DNA from: Bacteroidota bacterium
GTDB taxonomy: Bacteria > Bacteroidota > Bacteroidia > Chitinophagales > UBA10324
Reading direction: 5' to 3'
DNA: 54,858 nt
Assembly (NCBI GenBank): GCA_014190575.1
Contig: BJGQ01000009.1
Coordinates: forward strand, 27,501-82,358
The notes below the pieces were generated by a model. It was not told the origin of the DNA. It ran no database searches and worked only from the letters and a program-made list of their open reading frames with translations. The translations under genes were made by a program, and so were the position numbers. Positions 18,213 to 26,786 of the stretch are shown here, one piece after another. Numbering within the stretch: position 1 is the stretch's first letter; each line of letters starts with the position of its first letter.

Positions 18213-19232
18213 GTGAGAAAAAACAAGACCAGATTTATTTATATGATTGTAGCAGGGGTATTCATATCCCTGCTTCTTCATTCAATTGTTCCGTTTCCTG
18301 TTAATGATCATAATAGGTTATACGACTTTCTGATATCGATAATAATTACAGTAATTGTTTGGGAAGGAAATCTTCGCATCGACTCAATATTAAATATAAA
18401 AATTCCTTGGGTTAATAAACCAGCCAAACGAATATTTACCCATTTACCAATCAGCTTAATATTTAGTGTGCTTGCAATTTATTTACCAATGCAGTTTTAT
18501 AATATTTTTATTTGCGAAGTACCGCAGGCCAGCAAAGGTGCCTTAATGTCTTCATCAGTTGTTATTGGTTTATTAATAACTATAATAATTCTTTCAATTG
18601 AAATCAGTACTCAATTTTTTTATCACTGGAAAAAATCAATTGTGGAAGTTGAAAAATATAAATCAGAAAGTGCCCATGCACAATTACAAAACCTGAAAAA
18701 TCAAATCAATCCGCATTTTTTGTTTAACAACATGAGTGTTCTTTCATCGCTCGTATATCAAGATCAGGATAAAGCGGTTGATTTTATTAATCAACTGTCA
18801 AAAGTTTACAGATATTTATTAGATAATCGATCTAATGAGTTAGTTACTTTAGAAAGCGAACTCACTTTTATAAAATCATATACCTACCTGCTTCAAATTC
18901 GCTTTGATAAAAATATAAATTTCAATTTCGAAATTTCACCAAGTCAAATACATTTATTGATTCCGGCAATGGCATTACAAATGCTTATTGAAAATGCAAT
19001 AAAACACAATGAAATTTCTGAAGACCTTCCATTAACAATTTCTGTTACAGCTAATGAAAATGAATTGGCTGTTAAAAATAATCTTCAGCCAAGAATTAAT
19101 AATGAACCCGGATCAAAAACTGGATTAGACAATATAAGTGAGCGATATAAATTTTATACTGATAGAAAAATTGAAGTGATAAAAAATTTAAATTCATTTA
19201 TTGTAAAAATTCCATTATTGAATTCGAAATGA
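18213..19232 (+). CDS. LytS-type sensor histidine kinase (His_kinase family)
   Basis: A 339-residue inner-membrane kinase with about four hydrophobic segments in residues 9-133, then a cytoplasmic region. The phospho-accepting histidine is H168 in QINPHFLFNN, followed by the N-box LQMLIENAIKHN and the G-box KTGLDNISERY. There is no separate periplasmic sensor domain, so the signal may be sensed in the membrane. The start is GTG at 18213, giving a basic RKNKTR head before the first membrane helix; the first downstream ATG would remove it. Its TGA overlaps the ATG of the response regulator gene by four bases. Confidence 0.92.
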   Translation: MRKNKTRFIYMIVAGVFISLLLHSIVPFPVNDHNRLYDFLISIIITVIVWEGNLRIDSILNIKIPWVNKPAKRIFTHLPISLIFSVLAIYLPMQFYNIFICEVPQASKGALMSSSVVIGLLITIIILSIEISTQFFYHWKKSIVEVEKYKSESAHAQLQNLKNQINPHFLFNNMSVLSSLVYQDQDKAVDFINQLSKVYRYLLDNRSNELVTLESELTFIKSYTYLLQIRFDKNINFNFEISPSQIHLLIPAMALQMLIENAIKHNEISEDLPLTISVTANENELAVKNNLQPRINNEPGSKTGLDNISERYKFYTDRKIEVIKNLNSFIVKIPLLNSK

Positions 19233-19984
19233 AAGCCATAATTATTGAAGACGAAAAATTATCGGCCGACCATCTCGCGCTCCTTTTAAGAAAGATTGAT
19301 CCTTCAATTGAAATAATTGCGACTGCTGATTCGGTAAAAAGAAGCTTGGAATTATTCAGCAAGGGAATAATGGCAGATATACTTTTTATTGATGTGCATC
19401 TTGCTGATGGATTAAGTTTTGAAATTTTTTCAAAACTAAACATTGAAATCCCTGTGATTTTTACTACTGCTTTTGATGAATATGCAATTCAGGCATTCAA
19501 ACTAAACAGCATTGATTATTTATTAAAACCAATCGGTATTGATGATTTAAAAACTGCACTCACTAAGTATCAGAAATTAAAAAGTGTTTATCAAACCACA
19601 ATTATCGAAGATATTACTAATGCCTATCAAAATTTAAACAAGCAATACAAAAACCGGTTCATGGTTAAATCGGGCGACACGATTGCATCCATCAAAACTG
19701 AAGAGATTGCTCATTTTATTTCAGAAGATAGTTTGGTGATACTTGTAACTACATCAGGAAAAAAATATTCGGTTGATTATACTTTAGATGATTTGGAAAC
19801 ATTGATTGCACCGGATTTATTTTTCAGAATTAACCGAAAGGTGATTATTCACATCAACACCATTCAAAAAGCTAACTCTTATTTTAATAGTCGATTGAAA
19901 TTAAATTCCGCTTCACTTTCGGATGATGATTGCATCGTAAGTCGCGAGCGAGTATCTGATTTTAAAAAGTGGTTGGATAAATAA
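19229..19984 (+). CDS. LytTR family response regulator
   Basis: A 251-residue regulator. The receiver domain (about 1-120) has the acidic pocket IIIEDEK, phospho-acceptor D55 in LFIDVHLADG, and the conserved lysine in YLLKPI. A LytTR DNA-binding domain fills about 150-250 (RFMVKSGDTIASIKTEEI, then FFRINRKVIIHINTI). It pairs with the overlapping upstream kinase. LytTR proteins bind direct repeats upstream of target genes; candidate targets here are the receptor gene (with its tandem repeat) and the large surface protein gene that follows. Confidence 0.93.
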   Translation: MKAIIIEDEKLSADHLALLLRKIDPSIEIIATADSVKRSLELFSKGIMADILFIDVHLADGLSFEIFSKLNIEIPVIFTTAFDEYAIQAFKLNSIDYLLKPIGIDDLKTALTKYQKLKSVYQTTIIEDITNAYQNLNKQYKNRFMVKSGDTIASIKTEEIAHFISEDSLVILVTTSGKKYSVDYTLDDLETLIAPDLFFRINRKVIIHINTIQKANSYFNSRLKLNSASLSDDDCIVSRERVSDFKKWLDK

Positions 19985-20023
19985 AATTGATTCCCGGATA
20001 TCTTTTAGTATTTAAATTAGTTG

Positions 20024-20053
20024 TTTGTAGTTAAAACAAAACTTCTATCTTGT
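20024..20053 (+). promoter_or_regulatory. candidate promoter of the 1264-residue surface protein gene
   Basis: TTTG at 20024-20027 and TATCTTGT at 20046-20053, 18 bases apart, approximate -33/-7. Its position rules out an in-frame TTG at 20021 as the translation start and supports the ATG at 20078. Confidence 0.45.
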
Positions 20054-20077
20054 TCGCACAAACCAAAATTAAAACCC

Positions 20078-23000
20078 ATGAGAAGGATTAGTTTTTTGCT
20101 TACTGTTTTTTTGCTCATTGCAAATAGTTCAATTTATGCGGCCAATAAAATAACTGTCGCTTCAGGTACTTGGAACACTCCTGCAGTATGGGGAGGTTCG
20201 GTTCCGGTCGCTGGCGACAACATCACCATCAGTGTTGGTCACACTGTTACCCTAAATGTAACTACACCAAGTATAGCAATTGCTATTATAAACGGAACTT
20301 TAAGTTTCGATGCATCAGGAACAGGTCGCACTTTTATTATTACCGGAACGCTATCAATAAATGGAGGTGGTATTTTTAATTGTGTTAGCCCAGGTATAGC
20401 CACAACTCACGCTCTAAATTTTAATGGCACCTCCTTTATTAACAACGGAACAATTAACATGTTTAATGCAACCAATGTATGCAATGTGGTTTTTGGTGGA
20501 GCTGTTGCTCAAACAATTAGTGGAAACGGCTCAACTGTTTTTAATAAACTAAAATTGAATAATACTGGTGGAAAATTTTCCATCACCTACGGCGGAGGAG
20601 CATTTTCAAGTACAATTTCTAATACCACAAAAGTACTGACCGGATTTACAGTGAATGATTCATTAATTATTTCAAGAGGATTAATGATTATGAACGGACA
20701 AAACAACAGTTCACTCGTTCATACTGTTGGCCATTTGCGCATGGGCTCAACAACCTCAGCAATGTCTTCGTCTATTGATATTTTAAGTGGTTCTGTAACC
20801 ATAGATGTAAATACTGCTCTTATTATGAACGATGCTGCAAATGCCGGAGAAACTTTAAATGTGAATGGAGTTTTTCAATCGCCTAACATGACACAGTCAA
20901 ATTCAGCAATCGCTTTTGCCATGCTCGGACCCAATTCTGATGGTGGCGCAAACAATAAAACCATTTGCAATTTTAATGGCGATGTAAATATTCCTGACTT
21001 GTTGGGCATTGTTGGAAACACAAGATTATATACCGGTACCGACCCGAAAAGACCTCAATTAAATTTCTCAGGAAATGTTTACATACAATATTTAAAGAGT
21101 TATACCATTGATATTCCATTGACATCACAAGATATTTTTATCAAATCATTTTACTTCGGATTGTTTGATTCATTGGGAACACATCCGATAATTACTTTAA
21201 ATGGAGGCACAGAAGCTTTACCTAAAATATGGAATGTTCCCTTTACTGTTTTTGATGCGCCAATTCAATATTCAAATCCTCCAATAGGAAATCCGATTGT
21301 TGCCTTGATTTCTGAATCAGCATCTGATTGGGTGGTGAATGGAGTTCGTGAAATTGTAAGCGGAAGTTCAATGGCCGTTCATTCAAATGACACATTGAAA
21401 GTGAATGGTAAAATTATTGTTGACAGCAATGGAGAAATTGCAGGTTCAGAAACTGAAACGGATTCATCAGGTTTTATTTCCACTGCTGGTCCGTTGCTTT
21501 TATTCGGAACCAACGGAACAATAAAAGTTTTGAATTCAACACTTGGTAATGGATTACTTACTGAAGCTGCAAGTAATGTTGCAATAAAAAACCGAACTGC
21601 TGATTTTAACTGGGACTTAAACGCGATAAATAATTCTGGTAAAATTCAATATTCATCTGCAACTTCGCAAACAATTACAGCTCGGACTTACAATAAATTA
21701 TTGATAACCGATGTCGGAACAAAAACACTTTTAGGTACCATTACTGTAAATGATTCCCTCAGTTCTTCATCGTTATTATCACTCAGCACTTTCAGTATTA
21801 ATGTAAAGAAAAATGTGGTATTGAATGCAAGTGTTAGTGGTTCAGGCGGAATTATTTTTAATGGTTCTACAATACAGAATATCGGAGGCACATCTGGTAA
21901 CTGGGGAAATTTTACAGTGAACAACAGCAATGGATTAAATTGTGTGACAGATATCAACACAGATGGTCTTGTCACATTTACCAATGGGAAACTGAATACA
22001 TCTTCAGGAGCAAAATTAAATTTAACTGCAAGTGGAACCCATGCAGGTGCAAGTACAGGCAGTTATGTAAATGGTCCGATGACAAAGACAACATCCTCAA
22101 CAAATGCATTTGTTTTCCCGACCGGTGATGTAACCACTTTCAGAAATTTTGAATTGATTCCATCATCTGCAAATTCAACAACCTGGACCGGACAATACTT
22201 AGCATCCGCTTTTTCAAATACAAGTTCTGTTACCGTCCCGTTAATTTCTGTCAGCAATCTCGAACATGTTTTATTAACAAGAAGTGGCGTTTCACCTGCT
22301 GATGCAAAAGTGAAATTGTATTGGGCTACGGCAAGTGGATTTGCTGATACCATTGGATTAAGAGTTGCAAGCTGGAGTGGTTCATCATGGACAAATGCAG
22401 GAAAATTTTCTTCAACAGGAAATACAACTTCAGGTACAATCACTTCTAATGCATCTTCAACTTTTAATGCATTTACATTTGGAAGAGTTGCTGGGAATAC
22501 TATAACTACAGGAACACTTACTTCAATTTCATTTTGCAAAGGTGCAGCTGTATCAGTTCCGTTTACTTCAATCGGAACTTACAATGCAGGAAATATTTAT
22601 ACAGTTCAATTGAGTGATGCAAGCGGAAATTTTGCTTCACCACTTTTAATAGGCACATTAACTTCAAATGCAAACAGTGGAAGTATAACAGCTGCAATTC
22701 CATTTACAGTTGTTGATGGTTTTGCATACAGATTGAGAATTGTCAGCTCAAACCCAAGTGTAATTGGTTCTGACAACGGAACAAATTTTTCAATTACTTC
22801 ACCGCCTGTTGTTTCAATGGTTTCTACAGCAGGAAATTCAATATGCGCTTCAGGCATTACAACTCTGAATGTTCTTGTAAGCGGAGGTAATGCTCCTTAC
22901 ACTTATTTGTGGAACACAGGAGCAATAACTTCTTCTATTCAGGTTGGTGTCGGAACCTATTCGGCAACTGTTACTGACGCCAATGGATGTGCAGGAAATT

Positions 23001-23872
23001 ATTCTATCACTATTTTAAGTTCTATTTGTGATGTTCCAACAAGTATTTCTTCATCAAACATCACCGGAACAAAAGCAACTCTAACATGGACAGGAAATAG
23101 TTGCGCTGTAAAATATCGAATTCAGATTCGTGTAATGGGTACTACAGCATGGAACACAACTGCAGTAAATGCACCAACAACAACAAAGAGTTATATTACT
23201 TTGCTGCCACTTACAACTTATGAATATCGTGTTCGATCTGATTGTAATAGTACTGGAACAATTGCCTCTGCATATTCTTCTATTCAAACATTTACAACAT
23301 TGTGTAATTGTGAAAAACCAGCAACTATTAACTTCACAAACATTGCACAAACCACAACAACTGTTAACTGGACCGGAAATACATGTGCTTTAAAATATCG
23401 TTTACAATATCGCAAACAAGGTGTAACTGCCTGGACAACTGCAACTATAACAGCACCAACAGCAACAAAAAACTTAACAGTCTTACTGAGCAACTCAACT
23501 TACGAAATAAGAATGCGCAGTGATTGCAACGCAACAGGTTCAGTAAATTCAGGTTGGACAACTACTCAAACATTTACAACTGCATTACGCTTGGAAGATG
23601 TTGCTGTGAATGCTTCAGGTTTTGAATTAAGTATTTTTCCAAATCCTACTGAAGGAAAATTTGTGTTAAATATAAATTCAGTTGTTGATGGAAATGGTGA
23701 AATTAGAATCAGCAATATCTTAGGTCAGGAAATTATGAACGCTACAATTGAATTGAAAAACAGAGCAAACAATTTCAATTATTCTTTAGAAAATGTTTCT
23801 TCAGGAATTTATTTCGTATCATTGAAAACTGATGATGGTGTGATTACAAAAAAACTGAACATCAATAAATAA
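20078..23872 (+). CDS. giant T9SS surface protein with G8-like, SprB-repeat and fibronectin III modules
   Basis: A 1264-residue protein. The ATG at 20078 starts a normal signal peptide (RRISFLLTVFLLIANSSIYA); an upstream TTG in frame would add 19 non-signal residues and overlaps a promoter. The N-terminal region (VASGTWNTPAVWGGSVPVAG) resembles the G8/beta-helix entry seen in Bacteroidota adhesins. A long beta-strand-rich, threonine/serine/asparagine-rich stretch follows. Near residue 930 is one SprB-type repeat (APYTYLWNTG, then YSATVTDANGC). Two tandem fibronectin III-like modules with paired cysteines follow (WTGNSCAVKYR and WTGNTCALKYR), then a type A T9SS domain (IFPNPTEGKF, SSGIYFVSLK). 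Likely a surface adhesin or matrix component; no enzyme motif seen. Confidence 0.87.
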   Translation: MRRISFLLTVFLLIANSSIYAANKITVASGTWNTPAVWGGSVPVAGDNITISVGHTVTLNVTTPSIAIAIINGTLSFDASGTGRTFIITGTLSINGGGIFNCVSPGIATTHALNFNGTSFINNGTINMFNATNVCNVVFGGAVAQTISGNGSTVFNKLKLNNTGGKFSITYGGGAFSSTISNTTKVLTGFTVNDSLIISRGLMIMNGQNNSSLVHTVGHLRMGSTTSAMSSSIDILSGSVTIDVNTALIMNDAANAGETLNVNGVFQSPNMTQSNSAIAFAMLGPNSDGGANNKTICNFNGDVNIPDLLGIVGNTRLYTGTDPKRPQLNFSGNVYIQYLKSYTIDIPLTSQDIFIKSFYFGLFDSLGTHPIITLNGGTEALPKIWNVPFTVFDAPIQYSNPPIGNPIVALISESASDWVVNGVREIVSGSSMAVHSNDTLKVNGKIIVDSNGEIAGSETETDSSGFISTAGPLLLFGTNGTIKVLNSTLGNGLLTEAASNVAIKNRTADFNWDLNAINNSGKIQYSSATSQTITARTYNKLLITDVGTKTLLGTITVNDSLSSSSLLSLSTFSINVKKNVVLNASVSGSGGIIFNGSTIQNIGGTSGNWGNFTVNNSNGLNCVTDINTDGLVTFTNGKLNTSSGAKLNLTASGTHAGASTGSYVNGPMTKTTSSTNAFVFPTGDVTTFRNFELIPSSANSTTWTGQYLASAFSNTSSVTVPLISVSNLEHVLLTRSGVSPADAKVKLYWATASGFADTIGLRVASWSGSSWTNAGKFSSTGNTTSGTITSNASSTFNAFTFGRVAGNTITTGTLTSISFCKGAAVSVPFTSIGTYNAGNIYTVQLSDASGNFASPLLIGTLTSNANSGSITAAIPFTVVDGFAYRLRIVSSNPSVIGSDNGTNFSITSPPVVSMVSTAGNSICASGITTLNVLVSGGNAPYTYLWNTGAITSSIQVGVGTYSATVTDANGCAGNYSITILSSICDVPTSISSSNITGTKATLTWTGNSCAVKYRIQIRVMGTTAWNTTAVNAPTTTKSYITLLPLTTYEYRVRSDCNSTGTIASAYSSIQTFTTLCNCEKPATINFTNIAQTTTTVNWTGNTCALKYRLQYRKQGVTAWTTATITAPTATKNLTVLLSNSTYEIRMRSDCNATGSVNSGWTTTQTFTTALRLEDVAVNASGFELSIFPNPTEGKFVLNINSVVDGNGEIRISNILGQEIMNATIELKNRANNFNYSLENVSSGIYFVSLKTDDGVITKKLNINK

Positions 23873-23894
23873 ATTTCTATTCGCTTTAAAATTA

Positions 23895-23935
23895 AAATCC
23901 CGTTTCTCTAACTGAGAAGCGGGATTTTTTATTTT
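23895..23935. terminator. bidirectional terminator between convergent genes
   Basis: A 14-bp stem with one G-T wobble (23895-23908 with 23914-23927, core AAATCCCG/CGGGATTT), 5-base loop, T-run on the plus side and A/T-rich flank on the other. It lies between the surface protein gene and the SprT-like gene. Confidence 0.85.
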
Positions 23936-24549
23936 GCCATTTTAATTTCGGCAACAGGAGAAAATAAATAAACCGACTTGGTAGATACATTAACACACAT
24001 GTATCGCTTGCGTAATTTTTTTCCTTTCAAATAAGTTCTTCCATCGTGCGCAATGAATTCACTCCCTTCAACAATATCTTCGAGGTGAAGTGTTTCCCTT
24101 ATATTATATCGAGCTAAAGTTTTTGTTAAAGAAATATCATAGCACGAGCTTGCTGCAGGGTTCTTCAAATACTTTTCCAAGGCTGTTGAAATATCCTCCG
24201 GAAAAATTTCTTGCGCCAATATTGGCTTCATCAATTTTTTAAAATCATTTTTCCATTCAACACCATGTGATGAAACATTTCCTCTGTGTTTCAGCCAAAC
24301 AATTAAGTGCGCAACTTCATGAACAAAAGTGATAGTGAATGCAAATGGATTTAATGTTCCGTTTACTGTTATTACATGCCCTCTTGAATAATCAGGTGAA
24401 CGATAATCGCCCATCACTGTTTTTCTGTTTGGTGTAATGATGACTTTTATTTTGTATTCATCTATCCAGTTAACAAGAAGTAGTAATGATTTGGGTGGGA
24501 CGAAGGGATGAAGTACTAAAGCAATTTTATTTTTCGCCTCTGAATTCAT
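23929..24549 (-). CDS. SprT-like zinc metalloprotease family protein
   Basis: A 206-residue protein with the zinc motif HEVAH (H77, E78, H81) in FVHEVAHLIVW and a probable third ligand H95 in SSHGVEWKNDFKKLM, the SprT-like arrangement. No signal peptide or membrane segment, so it should be cytoplasmic. Eukaryotic relatives (Spartan) cleave DNA-protein crosslinks; bacterial members are largely uncharacterised. Its ATG overlaps the stop of the upstream membrane protein gene by four bases, placing it at the end of the M23-bactofilin-AtpZ operon, where an ATP synthase gene would be expected in many relatives. Confidence 0.85.
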   Translation of the reverse strand: MNSEAKNKIALVLHPFVPPKSLLLLVNWIDEYKIKVIITPNRKTVMGDYRSPDYSRGHVITVNGTLNPFAFTITFVHEVAHLIVWLKHRGNVSSHGVEWKNDFKKLMKPILAQEIFPEDISTALEKYLKNPAASSCYDISLTKTLARYNIRETLHLEDIVEGSEFIAHDGRTYLKGKKLRKRYMCVNVSTKSVYLFSPVAEIKMAK

Positions 24550-24947
24550 TTCTCCGATTTCCGGTTCGCGATTTTTGTGAGTTTCATCATTTCAACAACT
24601 TCTAAAATGGTATAACAACTATAGTCAACAAAAAATGGAATAATGAAGTATGGTTTCCCTGGTTTAAATAAAAAAGCATAAGCTACAACAAATACTAAAC
24701 TCAACAATAGTTTTACTGTCATGCTTCCGGTGATAGCAGTGATAAATTTATAATTGTTATTGCTCAAAATTCCTTTCGAAGCCCACCAGAATAATACTGG
24801 ACTGACCAGCGCATAAAAAATAAAAACAGCAATCGTGAAACTTTCAAACGGCTGCATTTTTTCCAATCGTGAAACTGCTACGCAAAACATGGCCATAATA
24901 AAAGTGACCACAAAGTATTTTCTCCAATAAGATTTTAACGCGTTCAA
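24546..24947 (-). CDS. small four-helix membrane protein of an AtpZ-linked operon
   Basis: A 133-residue hydrophobic protein with about four membrane segments (about 10-27, 36-58, 70-92 and 98-116) and a basic C-terminus. It follows AtpZ with a 4-base overlap. In Bacteroidota ATP synthase operons a similar small membrane protein often lies between AtpZ and AtpB, and this is probably its counterpart by position. I recognise no motif that assigns a function; an assembly or ion-uptake accessory role for the F0 part would be a guess. Confidence 0.65.
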   Translation of the reverse strand: MNALKSYWRKYFVVTFIMAMFCVAVSRLEKMQPFESFTIAVFIFYALVSPVLFWWASKGILSNNNYKFITAITGSMTVKLLLSLVFVVAYAFLFKPGKPYFIIPFFVDYSCYTILEVVEMMKLTKIANRKSEK

Positions 24948-25180
24948 GGTTTTGAAACTTCTTTTATAACAATGTACAAACCTAACAAAACACCTCCGAA
25001 TGAAAACAGTGTTTTAAATATTGGTAATTGTAAATGAAAAAATAAATCGGTAAAATAACCGGCTGTAAAACCAAACATCACAGCGGCAATTAATTGAAAA
25101 CCCACGCTCGAATATTTTGCGTAAGTGGAAGCATCAGACTGCTTCTTTTCTGAGCTCTTGTTGGGTGTCTCGTTTTTCAC
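24944..25180 (-). CDS. atpZ: AtpZ/AtpI family protein
   Basis: A 78-residue protein with two membrane helices joined by a short loop: YAKYSSVGFQLIAAVMFG, then LFSFGGVLLGLYIVIKEV. This is the AtpZ/AtpI pattern, an accessory of F-type ATP synthase assembly. The start is taken as GTG at 25180, inside the 3' end of the bactofilin gene (47-base overlap). No later in-frame ATG precedes the first helix, so the exact start is uncertain while the family call is firm. No ATP synthase subunit gene is in the window. Confidence 0.82.
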   Translation of the reverse strand: MKNETPNKSSEKKQSDASTYAKYSSVGFQLIAAVMFGFTAGYFTDLFFHLQLPIFKTLFSFGGVLLGLYIVIKEVSKP

Positions 25181-25580
25181 CTGGTTTTATTTCTTTCACT
25201 CCCATGCGACAACTGCCGTTGAACTTAGCGCCTGTTTCCACCACAAATTTTCCGGTGGTAATGTTTCCTTCAATGTAGGCTGATGATTTTAAAAAAAGTA
25301 ATTCATCCACTTCCACTGTTCCGAAAATTTTACCACTGATGTCGGCATTGTCGCAAATGATATCGCCGTCAACTGAGCCAGTAACTCCAATAACAATTTT
25401 TGCTTTTGAAGTAACAGTGCCTTTCACCATTCCGTCAATGCGTATATCGCCATCGCACACAATTTCTCCCTGAATCGAAGTGCCTTGTCCGATGATGTTT
25501 ACAGCATTTGAATTAGGCGTTGATGAATTTGTTTGTTGAACTTTCATCTGGTTGTTGTCTGGAGTTTGTTTGTTAAACAT
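25134..25580 (-). CDS. bactofilin (polymer-forming cytoskeletal protein)
   Basis: A 148-residue protein whose centre (about 25-125) is the right-handed beta-helix of bactofilins: IGQGTSIQGEIVCDGDIRID followed by repeating short strands (DGDIICDNADISGKIFGTVE). The flanking ends are polar and disordered. Bactofilins polymerise without nucleotide into membrane-associated filaments that organise cell-wall enzymes. The preceding gene encodes an M23 peptidase, the classical bactofilin partner, only 13 bases upstream. The 3' end overlaps the AtpZ gene. Confidence 0.92.
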   Translation of the reverse strand: MFNKQTPDNNQMKVQQTNSSTPNSNAVNIIGQGTSIQGEIVCDGDIRIDGMVKGTVTSKAKIVIGVTGSVDGDIICDNADISGKIFGTVEVDELLFLKSSAYIEGNITTGKFVVETGAKFNGSCRMGVKEIKPGEKRDTQQELRKEAV

Positions 25581-25593
25581 GGTCTTGAGTTAT

Positions 25594-26529
25594 TTAATTG
25601 AACACTATGTAATCCTGCGGGTTTAATGGCAACCCTTTGTACCATAATTCAAAATGCAGATGCGGACCTGAAGTTTGCTCGCCGCTGTTTCCGATTATAG
25701 CAATCACATCACCGGCTTTCACATAAGCGCCTTCTTTTTTCAGCAACACTGAATTATGCTTGTACAAAGATATTAAATTGTTCGAGTGTTGTATGGCAAT
25801 TACATATCCGGTTTCAGTGGTCCAGTTTGCGAACACCACCACTCCATCTAAAGTGGCTTTGATGGCTTCGTTTTCCGGAGCAACAATATCAACTCCATAA
25901 TGGTCTTCTTTCGGGCTAAATGGAGCTGTGATGTATCCTTTTACCGGTTGAAAAAAGTGGAACTCAGCAATGGAACTGAATTTTTTTCCAATCTGATCTT
26001 TGGCTAAATCAAGGTTGAGCATGAAACTACTTTCGTTCTCCACATTATCGCGCAGCTTTGATTCCATTGGAGAAATCTTTTTTAAATCAATACTGTCATA
26101 TTGATGAATGGTGCTTACATCAATTACTGCGGTATCTATTTTTTCAATGGGCTGCCCATTGTTAATTATGTTTTCAAGATTAGCTACATACAGGTCGTGT
26201 GCTTTCACCGCCATTTCCATGCTGTCGGTTTTCATTCGAAGGTTAATGAGTTCGCGTTTGTTGCTAATAGTTGCATATCCAGGTATATATTCTTTCAGAG
26301 GAGTAAATACGATTGCTGAAGTAATAAATGTAACAATGATAACAATGATGGTGCTGAGTAAAATATAAATGTTCACACGAGATAATCGAAAAGAAGAAAC
26401 CTCTTCAAAGGTTTCGTCGTTCATGACCACCAGCCGATACTTATTTGTTAATTGCTTTAACACCCGTTGTGCGGGACTCTTGTGTTCATCCATCTGCCTG
26501 CCGCTCGCTGTTTTATTCTTTACCGGCAC
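25594..26529 (-). CDS. membrane-anchored M23 (LytM) peptidase
   Basis: A 311-residue protein with one membrane helix (about 53-75), a coiled-coil-like linker (about 85-170) and a C-terminal M23 domain. The zinc ligands are complete: H210 and D214 (HYGVD) and H292 of the HLH motif (H290, H292). It should cleave peptidoglycan cross-bridges in the periplasm. It probably works with the bactofilin encoded next, as in Helicobacter and Caulobacter. The start could be GTG at 26529 or, more typical for this family, the ATG at 26493 that gives MDEHKSPAQRVLKQL. Confidence 0.9.
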   Translation of the reverse strand: MPVKNKTASGRQMDEHKSPAQRVLKQLTNKYRLVVMNDETFEEVSSFRLSRVNIYILLSTIIVIIVTFITSAIVFTPLKEYIPGYATISNKRELINLRMKTDSMEMAVKAHDLYVANLENIINNGQPIEKIDTAVIDVSTIHQYDSIDLKKISPMESKLRDNVENESSFMLNLDLAKDQIGKKFSSIAEFHFFQPVKGYITAPFSPKEDHYGVDIVAPENEAIKATLDGVVVFANWTTETGYVIAIQHSNNLISLYKHNSVLLKKEGAYVKAGDVIAIIGNSGEQTSGPHLHFELWYKGLPLNPQDYIVFN

Positions 26530-26687
26530 AATTTACTTTTATAAAAATTGTAACAGTAAAATTCTAGTCGGAAAAAATAGTTATTATTTGAAGAACAAAA
26601 AATTTTTGGTAGAAAACAATCAATAAGATGCCGCGGTTTTAGACTATTTCGTTTCATTTTCATCCTAACACTTTAATGTTAGATTTT

Positions 26688-26721
26688 TTTGTGGGTGCAT
26701 TAACCTGACTTTATATATTTG
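26688..26721 (+). promoter_or_regulatory. candidate promoter of the PorW/SprE gene
   Basis: TATATTTG at 26714-26721 matches the -7 consensus exactly, with TTTG at 26688-26691, 22 bases upstream. The TTG start codon at 26787 lies 65 bases downstream. Confidence 0.5.
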
Positions 26722-26786
26722 TTTGAGGAGTTAGTAATTTTTTTAAAAGTTAATCGTTTAACCCGCACGGAAAAATCAGGTAGCAT

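Noticed and set aside
20021-20077. TTG at 20021 as start of the giant surface protein
   Set aside because: It overlaps a promoter-like pair and would place 19 polar residues before an ordinary signal peptide that begins at the ATG 20078.
22063-22539. 158-residue minus-strand frame inside the giant surface protein gene
   Set aside because: Antisense to a low-complexity Thr/Ser/Asn-rich coding region, which suppresses stops; the sense frame is clearly the real gene.
23081-23350. Cysteine-rich 89-residue minus-strand frame
   Set aside because: Antisense of the fibronectin III repeats; cysteines arise from complemented ACA/GCA-rich codons.
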